Notes: generated by a model from the sequence alone, not told the origin. A stretch of 64,000 nt of DNA from Skeletonema tropicum (GCA_037178625.1 CM074141.1:806001-870000); one strand, 5' to 3'. Positions 21,896-33,555 are shown, numbered from the stretch's first letter. Program-made: numbers and translations.

Positions 21896-22620
21896 GGATG
21901 TGAAGATGAAAATATTGTCGTGCTTTTTTCAAGTGACCAGTTATAAGAGAAAGAGAATGAGCCACGACGCAATACAGCGTTTTATTAACTTTATTATGTT
22001 TCTAGTAATGCACAGAAAACTCTACGATATCTTCACTACTCGATCGAAGTCTGGACCATTTATCTTGTATGTCACGAAGCTGAAGAATTTCACTCAATCT
22101 TAAGCAACAATAATATAAAAGCAATAGTAGTATGTCAAGGGTGTGGTACTTAATAGGGAAGTTGAGAAGTGAGCCTCTATCATAGGAGTACTTCTTATGT
22201 TCAGGGTCAGGTTAGCGGATGTGCTTTATCATGGTAGTCGGCTAAAAGGGAGTTTTCTCATTTCCGAGCAGCAGAAACCTTTTCTTGGGCGAGCGAGATT
22301 CGAATTTGTCGACTACATGACAGTCGACAAAAATAAACAAGACCAAAAACATGTAAATCTAACGCCTCGCGTCCCGCCCACACACAAGATGCCAACAAGA
22401 GCGAAGAGCACACGTCGTCCCCTTCGGCCAAGCCAATACACATCTAAATCCTGTGCTATAGAGAGATCTAAGTTGCAGAAACAACCATTCAATTGTATTG
22501 TCACGGCACTTATCTTTCCTGGGGTCTATTTCTATGAATAATTCGGAGTTGAGAAGATATAAACTGATCAAACAAATAATATTAACACATCCAGTCAACG
22601 GCAGTCGAGACAATTAGACG
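21896..22620. other. intergenic region between CAP paralogues 2 and 3
   Basis: 725 bp without a recognisable gene. Short open stretches on both strands have no family resemblance. It presumably contains the 3' UTR of paralogue 2 and the promoter of paralogue 3. Confidence 0.45.
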
Positions 22621-24581
22621 ATGTTGGAATACTCTCAATATCCCGAAGCGGCCGACGACTCCATTGAAATCGGTTTCCCTCTACCTGGCGCGGACGAGGA
22701 TGAACTGCGTGGCCCAGATGAAGATTATCATGACGAAGAAATCCGTGAAGTCAATCGTCGTAGCGGCAGCGGTGGCAAGATATGCGTGATCATGGCCATC
22801 CTTGCTATAGTTGCAATCGCTGCGTTAGCCGTAGGATCAACTTTTATTGTGCAGAAGAAACGGAGTGAATCGATAGAAGCTGCAATGCAATCGGCGAATC
22901 CTCCACCCTCACCAGCTGGTGTGTCTGTGACTCCTGCCCCTACTCGTACATTCCTCGGCACGAATCTTGCTCCTACTATGAATGGAAATCAAGAAAATGC
23001 CACGCCTTTGTATAAAGGTGATGAAGCCTTCTGGGCTCGTGGCGCTACGACTGGAATTGGTGCAACAGAAAACGTCACCAGTGAGGTTGGAGTTCCCGCA
23101 CAGAGCTCAGTAAACTCTTCCATTCCCCCTGAAACATACCTCCAAAGGAGTGATGTCGCAGTCCATCCCACATCGGCGCCTAATCTTGAGTCTACAGAAG
23201 CTGTTACTTCACCCCCTACTAAGCCAACTGAAGCACTTACTGCGCTAACATCAGTTTCAACAAAGGCAGATACACCGCATACTCCTGAGCCTACAGAAGC
23301 TGTTACTGCACCGCCTACTCCCGAGCCAACTAATGTCGTTACTACCCCGCTAACATTTGATCCAACCAAAGCAGTTACTGCACCGCCTACTGGGGTTGTT
23401 GCTACAGTTGATACCCCCTCGCCAACAGATGGACCTACAGACGCTGTTACTGCACCGCCTACTCCTGAGCCAACGTCGACACAGCCTACTTTAAAGCCTT
23501 CTTCGAGACCAAGTTCGCAGCCAACTAGCAGCCCATCATCATTACCTTCATCATTACCTTCATCTTCTCAGCCGACGTCGACACCTTCTGCTCGTCCTTC
23601 ATCTCATGCGACCAGCAAGCCGTCACTCTCACTCTTACCTTCACATCGGCCAACCTTTCGGCCAAGCTTGCAGCCTTCAGAGGAGAGGAAATACTGTGTC
23701 AACATCAAGTTCACTACCGACAATTTTCCAGGAGACAATGGGTTTACATTCCTAGCGACGAAATCAGGGGAAGTTCTTCATGAAGAAAAGGCTGGATTCA
23801 TGACGAAAAGGAAATCAGAATACCTCAGAACAATTTGCGATCTTTCACTAGGCAGCTATACTCTTGTTGTTACTGACTTAGAAAAAGATGGAATGTTCAC
23901 TTATGGCAAAGGTTCGTATGTCGTAGATATTGATGGCCATGTCGTTCTCGTTGGAGGTAGGTTCAGGACAAATGAAATTTCCCATGAAATTATTGTAGGT
24001 GTCAATGCAATTATGAGCGAAACAGAGCAAGGATTTCTAGATGCTCACAACTCGCGTCGTAAGGAATTCCATGAGAGTCAAATGTCTCTTACAGACCCAT
24101 GGCATGGTCAGCTGAGTTGGCAGCAGGAGCATCCGCTTGGGCTAAGGAAAAGGCAAAGGCATGCACTAATGATGAAGGAGAGTCAGGAATGTTTGGACAA
24201 AATGCTTCATCCCAGAGACTCCTCCGTCCTGACTTAGCTCGTTCACCAGACATGATTGTTAGCTGGTGGATGAATGGGTTTGATCCAGAGGAACCTACAT
24301 GGGGCGCAAGTCTTCGGCAGGGTAGTGCCGTGCTGTGGAGGACTGCGTTGTACGTTGGTTGTGCCGCTGAGATTGCTGAGATTGAGAACTGCCCTGTAGG
24401 GCAAAGAGCCTGTTATTGCCAAGTGGCAAATTGCAGATATGCTAGAACCACAAACTGCGCAGTAAAGAAAGACAATTGGGTTCAATCGGTGATTGATGAT
24501 AATGGACAACTCTGCAATCCATTGTTTTGTCCTGGAGCTGATGAGACTGGTCAAATTGTGGAAGGTGCTTGCCATGTCTGA
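22621..24581 (+). pseudogene. CAP/SCP-domain membrane protein, paralogue 3, one-base deletion in CAP domain
   Basis: The frame from 22621 encodes a cytoplasmic segment, one transmembrane helix (VIMAILAIVAIAALAVGSTF), a Thr/Pro linker, the beta-domain and the first part of the CAP domain, then shifts. The CAP domain resumes in another frame up to 24581. The break is in an A run at 24080-24082: three A here, but four A at the same site in paralogues 1 and 4. The Cys-rich module present in the other three is missing. Its parts resemble different neighbours: the N terminus matches paralogue 2, the linker has one TDGPTDAVTAPPTPEP unit as in paralogue 4, the linker end and start of the beta-domain match paralogue 1, and the CAP domain with 3' flank is nearly identical to paralogue 4. 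A homopolymer sequencing error is possible. Confidence 0.85.
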
Positions 24582-24722
24582 AGACGTTGATCATGTTTCT
24601 TGTTTAAGTAGATCGTGTGCAGTTGATAGGTTATTTTTGTGGTTGGAAGAGATAGGTACCATGGAATAAGATTAATAAATTCTAGTTATTACCTCGTGTT
24701 TGCTCTGTTCCGATGAGCTCTT
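23735..24722 (+). repeat. near-identical segment shared with 26936-27931
   Basis: From the beta-domain of paralogue 3 through the stop and about 140 bp of 3' flank, the sequence is nearly identical to the matching part of paralogue 4, ending at GATGAGCTCTT in both. Sharing of non-coding flank points to recent duplication or gene conversion rather than selection alone. Confidence 0.85.
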
Positions 24723-25525
24723 AGGTCAGGGGAGCGTATGGACGAAACGCTTGACAGAGACTTGTTCAACCCGACTTACCTTGTTCATTAGAGATTGGAT
24801 CTGTGGATATAATATCGGACGGAGATGGAACCTTTACGGTATGCAACGTAGGAGACAGTGATGAAGTTAGCGATAGCGATAGCTCCTTGGAAGCAATGCG
24901 TCGGAGCTAATTATAGCGATGGAGACACATAGATCAGGTGGCAGTGTATGATGTAGTTGTAGTAGAAAGGGGTGAATCTAGCGGTTGTGCATAACTCAAA
25001 TGTATACGGATGGCCGATATTTTGTCTGCTGCCATTTGCAAGTATGACGGACCCCATTGAAAATTGACTACAGCATTTTGCGCTGCCCTCCTTGTCCAAA
25101 TGATGGTTGCTGTACTAATTTGAACGCTTTTAGGTACATGGCATGGCCATTATATACATATACATACGTGAAGGAAAACTCGATAGGATTCCTTTACTAC
25201 GCCTAGGAAAACGGTTATGACATTTCTGATAGGTCACAAAGTCTCCAAAAACTTTTTTGGGAACGAGCCCACAAATCTACGTGAGCCTACTTGTAGGAAT
25301 CAGTACAGAATTCGGCGCTTTCTGCCAAAAAAATCCGCCAACTCACCAAAAATTGCACAAGCAGAGAGGCCGCTATCTTTCGTGTTCTTCGCTACCATCG
25401 GCATGTTGAACGATCAACGCGATGCACAAAAAAGTCATACTTCGACGCTGAAGAGCCCAGCTCATATATCCCCAACCAGCGTTCACCAATCTACTCTTCA
25501 CCGACATATATTGCAGCACAGCAAG
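24582..25525. other. intergenic region between CAP paralogues 3 and 4
   Basis: Apart from the duplicated 3' flank up to 24722 and the CAP relic at 24981-25117, I see no gene. An in-frame extension of paralogue 4 upstream to 25217 exists but is not conserved. Confidence 0.45.
24981..25117 (+). pseudogene. relic of the 3' end of a fifth CAP gene
   Basis: This stretch aligns by eye with the end of paralogue 2 (about 21736-21895). Shared pieces include GCGGTTGTGCA, ACGGATGGCCG, TTTGCAAGTAT (TTTGTAAGTAT there), CTACAGCAT and CCTTGTCCAA. It holds several indels and stops, so it is only debris. It lies between paralogues 3 and 4, showing that the array once had more members. Confidence 0.65.
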
Positions 25526-27784
25526 ATGATGGATGATATTTCTGATATTTCTTTACCTGATATAGAAACTGCCGACGATTCGGTAGTGCATCAGCAACCG
25601 GCGCAACAACAACATGTGAAGCCCGTCCACAAGAAGTATGCAATTATCACAGCTGGTGTGGTGGGTCTCACCCTTATCGTCGCTGGAGTAATAATGGGAA
25701 CAAGACAGCCCGATGTAGGTGCCTCCGATGGCGTTCAAGCCGCATTCCTAACACAAGAAGAGAATGCCACTCTGATCTCAACTGGGGCCCCTCCAGCTGT
25801 TGAAGAACTCCAGGATGGTCACAAGATTCCTCCTCTTGTAGACGATTCTTCTGAATGCGTTGTTGGTGGCGAGTGCTTTGTGGAAGGCGCCCAGTGCGCA
25901 AGTGGAGAAGAATCATGCTGTGGACAGACATTCAATTCTCTCGAATGTGAATGTTCCGGTGGAGAGTGGTTGTGCATGTTTACTGATGCATGCTTTCTAC
26001 CCGATTGCGGTGATTCGAATACAACTGCTCCTTCCGTCCTTCCTTCCTGTGACTACTCTGCTTCTGGCAAGTATTGTTCCACTGATGATGATTGTACCTG
26101 CGGCGATGTTTGTCTGGATTCGCGCTTTGACGATTTCAGAGTCTGCGGATGTGAAGTCGACACGACAAATGGATGTGATCCTAACAGCAACAAGCCATTT
26201 TGTTACACGGCATTTACTGCGTCGGGTGTTGACTGCGGCTGTCGTGATGATGATGACTGCGAAGGCGATGAAACTTGTGGCAACAGTTGGTGTGTTGCAA
26301 ATATCGTGCCCTTCTGCTCAGCTGATCATAATGCCCAATGTCCTCCCACACTGAGCCCTGTCCATTCTTTCATTCCCCCAGAAACATATCCTCCAACGGC
26401 TGGGAATGGTATTGCAGAGGATCCTACATCGGCGCCTACTCCTAAGCCAACTCTGATTGGTACTACAGTTGATACCGTCGATTCAAATACTACCCCGCCA
26501 ACATCTGATTCAACTACTGCACCGCCTACTGAAATTGGTACTACAGTTGATACCCCTTCACCAACAGATGGACCTACAGACGCTGTTACTGCACCGCCTA
26601 CTCCTGAGCCTACTGAAATTGTTACTGCAGTTGATACCCCTTCGCCAACAGATGGGCCTACAGATGCCGCTACTGCACCGCCTACTCCTGAGCCTACTGA
26701 AATTGTTACTGCAGTTGATACCCCCTCGCCAACAGATGGGCCTACAGATGCTGTTACTGCACCGCCTACTCCTGAGCCTACTGAAATTGGTACTACCATA
26801 GAAACTCCCGAGCCAACCGGAGCTGTAATGACGACATCATTACCTACGCATATTCCCACGCCGTCTCCGATCGATGCTTATGTTGGACCTACTTCTTGCG
26901 TCAACATCAAATTCACCTCTTCTAATTTTCCTGAGGACAATGGGTTTACATTCCTAGCGACGAAAACAGGGGAAGTTCTCTCTGAGGAAGATGCTGGATT
27001 CATGACGGAATCACAAACAGAGTACCTCAGAACAATTTGCAATCTGCCACCAGGCAGCTATACTCTTGTTGTTACTGATGAATATGCAGACGGAATGTAC
27101 ACTGAGGGCAAAGGTTCGTATGTCGTAGATATTGATGGCCAAGTCATTCTCGTTGGAGGTAGGTTCAGGACAAAAGAAATATCCCATGAAATTATTGTAG
27201 GTGTCAATGCAATTATGAGCGAAACAGAGCAAGGATTTCTAGATGCTCACAACTCGCGTCGTAAGGAATTCCATGAGAGTCAAAATGTCTCTTACAGACC
27301 CATGGCATGGTCAGCCGAGTTGGCAGCAGGAGCATCCGCTTGGGCTAAGGAAAAGGCAAAGACATGCACTAATGACGGAAAAGAGTCAGGAATGTTTGGA
27401 CAAAATGCTTCATCCCAGAGACTCCTCCGTCCTGACTTAGCTCGTTCACCAGACATGATTGTTAGCTGGTGGATGAATGGGTTTGATCCAGAGGAACCTA
27501 CATGGGGTAGAACTCTTCAGCCGGGTGGTGCCGTGCTGTGGAGGACTGCGTTGTACGTTGGTTGTGCCGCTGAGATTGCTGAGATTGAGAACTGCCCTGT
27601 AGGGCAAAACGCCTGTTATTGCCAAGTGGCAAATTGCAGATATGTTAGAACCACAAACTGCGCAGTACAGAAAGACAATTGGGTTCAATCGGTGATTGAT
27701 GATAATGGGCAACTCTGCAATCCATTGTTTTGTCCTGGAGCTGATGAGACTGGTCAAATTGTGCAAGGTGCTTGCCATGTCTGA
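25526..27784 (+). CDS. CAP/SCP-domain membrane protein, paralogue 4
   Basis: 752 residues, single exon. The start at 25526 gives MMDDISDISLPDIETADDS, a short acidic cytoplasmic tail like the other members; the in-frame ATG at 25217 would add a poorly conserved 103 residues. Order: one transmembrane helix (YAIITAGVVGLTLIVAGVIM); the Cys-rich module (GGECFVEGAQCASGEESCC); a second Cys-rich block unique to this copy, with about 16 Cys and DDDCTCGDVC and DDDCEGDETC motifs; a Thr/Pro linker built from 84-bp tandem repeats; the beta-domain (CVNIKFTSSNFPEDNGF to GSYVVDIDG); and a CAP domain with AHNSRRKEFH, WSAELAAGASAWA, FGQNAS and YVGCA. It is probably displayed at the cell surface. The frame is intact, and this copy is the likely donor of the C-terminal half of paralogue 3. 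Confidence 0.9.
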   Translation: MMDDISDISLPDIETADDSVVHQQPAQQQHVKPVHKKYAIITAGVVGLTLIVAGVIMGTRQPDVGASDGVQAAFLTQEENATLISTGAPPAVEELQDGHKIPPLVDDSSECVVGGECFVEGAQCASGEESCCGQTFNSLECECSGGEWLCMFTDACFLPDCGDSNTTAPSVLPSCDYSASGKYCSTDDDCTCGDVCLDSRFDDFRVCGCEVDTTNGCDPNSNKPFCYTAFTASGVDCGCRDDDDCEGDETCGNSWCVANIVPFCSADHNAQCPPTLSPVHSFIPPETYPPTAGNGIAEDPTSAPTPKPTLIGTTVDTVDSNTTPPTSDSTTAPPTEIGTTVDTPSPTDGPTDAVTAPPTPEPTEIVTAVDTPSPTDGPTDAATAPPTPEPTEIVTAVDTPSPTDGPTDAVTAPPTPEPTEIGTTIETPEPTGAVMTTSLPTHIPTPSPIDAYVGPTSCVNIKFTSSNFPEDNGFTFLATKTGEVLSEEDAGFMTESQTEYLRTICNLPPGSYTLVVTDEYADGMYTEGKGSYVVDIDGQVILVGGRFRTKEISHEIIVGVNAIMSETEQGFLDAHNSRRKEFHESQNVSYRPMAWSAELAAGASAWAKEKAKTCTNDGKESGMFGQNASSQRLLRPDLARSPDMIVSWWMNGFDPEEPTWGRTLQPGGAVLWRTALYVGCAAEIAEIENCPVGQNACYCQVANCRYVRTTNCAVQKDNWVQSVIDDNGQLCNPLFCPGADETGQIVQGACHV
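26531..26782 (+). repeat. 84-bp tandem repeat, three full units plus a partial fourth
   Basis: Units begin at 26531, 26615 and 26699, and a partial one begins at 26783; the spacing is exactly 84 bp. Each encodes about 28 residues ending in TDGPTDAVTAPPTPEPT. Units differ at only a few bases. One unit is also present in paralogue 3 near 23397-23474. Confidence 0.9.
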
Positions 27785-27985
27785 AGACGTTGATCATGTT
27801 TCTTGTTGAAGTAGATCGTGTGCAGTTGATAGGCTATTTTTGTGATTGTGATTGGAAGAGATAGGTACCATGGAATAAGATTAATAGATTCTAGTTATTA
27901 CCTCGTTTTTGCTCTGTTCCGATGAGCTCTTCGCAAGGTATCGAGACAACGATGATGCAGACATAGTAAGATTATGTAATGTTTT

Positions 27986-30539
27986 TTAATATCCTTTATT
28001 GACACCAGTGCTGATTGGTGTGGCAAACATTTTGGCTAGAAGCTCGGGCGATACAGTGCCAAATTGACCCTCATCATTAGGTGTATCTGTCAGTGTACAA
28101 TGAAAACACCTCTGGTCTCGATTTGCATCACCCATTAATGTAATCGTAAGAAACAATTTGCACTCCTCTTCCTCATTCTTGCTGGAAGGAAATCGCACGC
28201 ATCTAAGTGTGACAACCTGCCATTCCTCGCCATTGCCAACACCTTGTGGTTTTGTAGAAATGACGTTTTCTTTGCAAGAAAAACCTGACGCAGAGGCGGA
28301 TCCAGATGAAGAGGTGTTGGGAGCAACGTGTTGTTCAGCCAGTGCCCTTGCAACCATTTTATACAGTGTTGAAAGCTGATCTGACTGGACGATGCTAAAA
28401 ATAGTAAGACGTCCGATGTCTCGTTTATTCAATCCTGTGGCCTGAAGGAAGAAATCATTCCCTGCAATTGTAGAAACAAATGTCGGTAGGTGAGTGAGGT
28501 TGCGCAAAGGCGAATATGCAGAAAGGTCTGAGAACAACAGAGGATACTTACAAACGACAATCCTTCCTGATAAAGTAGCAATGAGCTGAGGAACACTTGA
28601 CTTTAAGAAGACTTCACGGTAATCATAATCAAACCCTCTTTTCTTCTTCTTCTTTCCTGACTTGTCCCCTTCACCAGCAGCTTCACTAGCTACGGCTTTT
28701 TCTTCCTCCTTTATAGCATTCATGCTCTTACATTCAGCTTCTCTTCGAGGAGAGTGGCTTCGACGACGATGGTGATGATGATTAGGAGTGTGTTGCGAAC
28801 TTCCCACTCCACGAACTACTGCCGCGGTGGAAGAAATACTCCCAGTAGAGCTTTTTGTGTTGTTATTTGTCGTGGAACTCTTGTTGGAATCTGTCATATC
28901 TGATACGCTCGAACAAGCCTTGTCAAAGGATATGTTCCTCCCTCCTGGACTGTCGTCGTCTCCATCATACTCATCTGAGCAATCCATGGATGAGTGCTGC
29001 TGTTGGGCGTCTTCCACATCATTTTTATGACCTGACGATGTACGTCCTTTCTTGCTTGCTTTTGGGGCATCATCACCATCATTGTTGGCATTGTCATTTA
29101 CCTCTTCTTGTTTCTTGCGCTTCTTTCTATGTTTGTGTTCCTGATCTTCAGAAAGTGAAGAGTCTTTGCTTTCACTACCTGGAGAAGTGCTTCGAGTTGT
29201 GAAGGCAGTAAGGCTTGAGGTGACACTATCTGATAAGTGACCAGAACGTGCTTCTGAAAGGACTTTTTCTTTGACAAGACTCTTGGTACGAGCAATTTCA
29301 GCTTCCTTCTCCCTGTGATACCTTGTTAGGTATTCCACATAGTCTTTGCATCTGTATGTAATAGATGAGGCAAAGAAGTGCATGTTCATTCAGAAATGTG
29401 TTTTCAAAAGAGACGATCAAGAAGAAAATGTGCACGATACTCACTGTGACAAAGTCTGATATTTACTCTTCATCTCCTCCTGCCATCCGCCCTTTTCCAT
29501 ATTCTCTCTCAGTTCGGAAATCAGCTGTGTAATCTTCTGCGCACGTACTTGCTCACGATTATTCCTTTCTCTAGAATTGCGTGTATGGGTACTGGCAGCT
29601 CCAGGAGCAGCAGCAGTGGCATTGGTTTTTCCTTTTGTCTGCTTTCTTGAGTTCTTTGCGCCAGAAGATCCATTGCCAGCACCTCCAGCAAGAGTAGTCT
29701 GTTGAGTAGCAGCATTTGTAGTTGCGCCACCTATCCCTCCATTGTTAGATAGAGGAAATACAGGATTGACTCTAGCATTCACTTGTGGATGGAATCCATT
29801 CACTGTGGTTGGACCAAGGGAATAACTAGTTAGACGACGAACACGAAGGAGAAAATGCAAGCGATTACTTCTAGGTACACTTACCGGCCATACCGTAATG
29901 AACGCTGACATTTGGATTGTTGCGAAAGTTGGCAGTGAGTTCACGAAGATGATTAGAGTAGGGTGAGTTGTAGCTCAATGTTGAGGCTGTGATGTTGTTG
30001 CTACTGCTATCACCGCTGCTGGCGTTGTTATTGTTATTATTATTGATGGCGTTGAATGTCGTCGCAATCGCAAGTTGCTGCTGCGTTTGCTGTGGCTGTT
30101 GTGACATCAAGCTCTGCTGTAAGCCCGGCGATTCAAGAGCAATACTTTGACCCGAAGACGATGCCGATGGCGCAGCAGTGGGCGTCGCATTCGCATATGG
30201 TGGACAGCTAGCCATGGAAGTCATGGCAAGAGGATGATTGCGACCTTGATTCAATGGATAATACATCGGAAAGGTAAAGTTGTTGTTGATTGGAGCGGAA
30301 GACGGGCCAAGGTTAGCTGGATCATCACCGCCATCTTTGCATGTATCATCGCCTCCATTGGGAGTTTCTGCAGCGTCGAGTATTTGATTCAAATGAGCCG
30401 ATGTTAGGTTTGCTTTCGACGAGGCGATCAAACCCCCTCCAGATGATGTGTCATCGACATAAGTTGTGCTCTCAGCGTTGTCATCCCGAGGCCAGTTTCC
30501 GAAAAGGGACTCTGCATCGAATTCAGGCAAGTCGTCCAT
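27986..30539 (-). CDS. bHLH-PAS transcription factor, four exons
   Basis: Proposed exons on the minus strand: 30539-29885, 29802-29445, 29351-28552, 28461-27986; total 2289 nt, 762 residues. Introns: 29803-29884 (GTAAGT...ACAG), 29352-29444 (GTGAGT...ACAG) and 28462-28551 (GTAAGT...TGCAG). The last is a multiple of three and open, so a plain reading frame hides it; splicing it gives GRIVVWNDFFLQATGL, a continuous PAS core. Domains: N terminus rich in Asn/Gln/Ser; a basic helix-loop-helix with RNSRERNNREQVRAQKI and, across intron 2, LSQCKDYVEYLTRYHREK (about residues 290-355); a Ser/Asp-rich linker with basic tracts; the PAS domain (about 585-660); and a C-terminal segment. This architecture matches the diatom bHLH-PAS family that includes the Phaeodactylum circadian regulator RITMO1. 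The role is inferred as a nuclear DNA-binding regulator, perhaps light- or clock-linked. Confidence 0.85.
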
Positions 30540-30682
30540 GATTACTTTTACTGCGGTCTATTTCTCTTCTTTAATTCTATTGCTACAATATTGTGTCATG
30601 ACCATTGTTTCCTGCACAATGAGTGACTGCATGTTGTTGACTTCTGTCAATTTTCGATCAAACGAGCTGCATTTTTGAAAGG

Positions 30683-30802
30683 CAGCTGCGGGGGCAGCTG
30701 CCCTGGTGGTTGGGCAGCAGGCAATCCGAACGCAGAACGATCAAACAGGTGTCTTTTTGGTGATTGTGCCTACGTGGTGGGATTTTGCTTCATAAACAGC
30801 TG
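30683..30802. promoter_or_regulatory. cluster of three CAGCTG E-boxes upstream of the bHLH-PAS gene
   Basis: CAGCTG occurs at 30683-30688, 30695-30700 and 30797-30802, the first two inside the near-palindrome GGCAGCTGCGGGGGCAGCTG. They lie 144-263 bp upstream of the bHLH-PAS start codon. CANNTG is the usual core recognised by bHLH dimers, so autoregulation is possible; this is an inference. Confidence 0.45.
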
Positions 30803-33547
30803 GCTTTTCTCAAAAATAAAGTTCAACTTGCACTCGACCTGACCTTGTGAAGCCTGTGCCTGCAACACAGATACAATGGCAGCCGGCAGCATTTTTGACG
30901 TTCTGACCGGATTTGTTCCAATTCAACTAAGCGCTCGGTAGATAGATAATGTCCGAAGTCCGTGCCTCTTTCACCTCCTTGCTGCCTTCTAATGCAGTAA
31001 AATTCAATCTTGTTGTTTCTTTAGTATAGTTACCGTACTTAGGGTAAGTTGACCCGCTTTTTTCTCCTTCCAATTGGCTCCGTTTTTTCTCTGTGTCAAG
31101 TGAATTCAAATGACCTGGGCATTTGCGTGCGGCGTCATTCATGAGTTGCAGTTGCAGGCCAGCCCTCAACAAGGGGTGAGCCACAGGTAGGGGTCCCCGT
31201 GGGTACGAGAAAAACACGTAATCGCGATCTAACCGTAAACCTGCCGTGCTTCAGCCTACCGCTACTAGCACCAGTAGAGAACTCTCGAATCAATATTCAA
31301 TATCAATATGATTTGTGAATGAAAGCTCCTTTGCCTTGATAGTGATAGAGGGCAACAATTGAAATAACATTTTAAGCTGCTTGTAAACGTGTTGTGGAGT
31401 CTTGATCGGGTCCTCCTTACTAGCTGAATCCCAAGCATCTCTCTCCCATTCATTGCTAGCGTCGATGTCGATGATGAAGGCTAATACTAATACGTGTTTG
31501 TTTATTTTCCAGGAAGTGGAGGCTTGCCTTGCCAAATTTGGCATTCCCTCCTCAAATTTCAAATCAACTCGTCATTTCTTGTTTTGGTTTCCATACATCA
31601 TCCATCTGCCGTCATATTTGGCTTCTTTGTCTCGATCTGTACCTGTTGTTGGATGAACTGTGCATGAGTGGCATGAGACCATGACCATGAAGCTCATTCC
31701 GTTTTTCAACTAATAATAGTCAATATCAATAGAAGTCACCCACTGCACTAATCTAAGTATTGCGTGTGTGCGGTTATTGTAGTCGCATAATCTATCTTCT
31801 GTTGGGGCCTGAGAAAGAACCATAAAAGTACAGTCTCTTGGCTGGGGAGCCCAAGCAATGACCTCCTCTGAACAAAAATGATCTTCTCAAGTCAAAATAT
31901 GTATGTGTAAGAGAAGAAGTTCTCGGTACATCATTCATCGTGAGAAAATTGAACAAGACATTTACAGATAATTTACAGATGGTACCTTCATTCACGAAGA
32001 AAAAATTAACGGAAATCTTATACAGGTACGTCATGGTTGGCCGCCAGGGGCGCATATCACGGGGTTACGTTTGGCCTTCCCGCGTAATTTTGAGATGGAA
32101 CGAGAAACGCAAAAAATCCATCATCCACCACACCTTTTACACCGTCACCATGATGTCCTCCACTCCTGTGGCCACAGTTAAGCGTGCATATTGAATACGC
32201 CTAGAATACTCGGCTTGATCAGTCGCATAAATCATCTTATACGCGCCCAAGCCAGGAAAACTCAGTCGATCCACCGTAAATGAATAAAATAACGTCGCCA
32301 TCGACGGCATAAAATTTACCACTTTTCACCTCCATTCACCCCTCCTATGGACGTTTCGGCAATGATATGTTACAAAAGAGAGGATATCCTTTCACCACAT
32401 CAATGTTATATATACATTGGGCGTCTATTTATCCTTGGGTAGTCCAAACCCATTATCTAATCGATAATCAACCACATTTCACAAGTTAGACAGAATCTAT
32501 TATTTGCTCCTTAAACGCAATGCTGAAATCAACATCGTGAAGGACCGATAACATCAAATGAGTGGTAATTTATATACCAATTGATCGTATGCGTATATTC
32601 GAATACTTCGACAAGTGGATGATGCTTTATAGTGATTATAACACATGGGAGACAGTGTTATGTATGTTGGTTTTGATGTAGGCTAAATATGCAATGAGTT
32701 TTACTGAACAAACAAGTATTTCCTCAGAACTCATTGTTATTATCGCTCCCAAGGATGTTATACTATCATAATAATAATAAGCTGATGCTTGTTTGATCGA
32801 TATGCATCCCGTTTCCATTAGCTTTCGGTTAGTTGTTGCGTTCGACAGAGACGAAAAACATGTACATTTTTTGTATCATCAAAATGATGTCATAAGAGCT
32901 TCCATTCCACTCCAAGGGTCAATTAATCGTCTATCACCATATTAGAGTCGATGGAGAGTGTTGGTTGCCTTCATTGGTGTTATTGTCACTCCTTATTGCA
33001 GTAGGGCCAAAGATAAAAATGAACCATTGATGGACATCGAGTTACGACGTTGAGGATGGTGTTACCGGCCGAAACATCGGTACACTAAGACACCCACGCC
33101 TCCCTATCGGATATATACACTCGATTGGTGGGCAGCAAGGATCATGCTTTATGTCTCCATGGGTTATGCACCGGCATGACTCTCCCTCCGACATGAACGG
33201 CAATGTTTCATTAGGAAACTTCGCGCACGAAACTTTTTATTGAAGGAATACATCGTAACCAATGCTCCGCGTTTTCTGCGCAGGGGTCGGGTGGTATATG
33301 ATGAAGCTACTGTAAAAAAACGCGGAGGGTTTGCCATGTACTGGTGTAATGGTAGGAGATGTTCTCCGCTGTATAGTGTCTATGGTTGAGGAATTTTTTG
33401 AAGTTTGTGCCATTGTGTGTGATTTTTGCGTGGGGTGACGGAACTTTTCGAAGTCAGGTAGGTGTCTCAATATTTTTCTAATTTAGTCGAGATTAAGTGG
33501 CGTAACCCCGTGCGGTTGGAGTTGTTTGATGTTCCTCAATATATAGC
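30803..33547. other. long gene-free stretch
   Basis: I see no ORF with family resemblance on either strand, no tRNA-like B box and no long repeat. Small open frames (up to about 96 codons) are not supported. Confidence 0.45.
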
Positions 33548-33555
33548 ACAGAGAT

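Noticed and set aside
25217..25525. 103-residue N-terminal extension of CAP paralogue 4
   Set aside because: It would put an unrelated basic peptide before the acidic cytoplasmic tail shared by the family.
26326..26859. Antisense ORF of 177 codons over the 84-bp repeats
   Set aside because: Open only because the repeat unit has no stop on the reverse strand.
26531..26866. Regularly spaced repeats considered as a CRISPR array
   Set aside because: Units are directly adjacent with no spacers and lie in a eukaryotic coding frame.
30927..31217. 96-codon minus-strand ORF upstream of the bHLH-PAS gene
   Set aside because: No recognisable domain, no conservation evidence; length is within chance.
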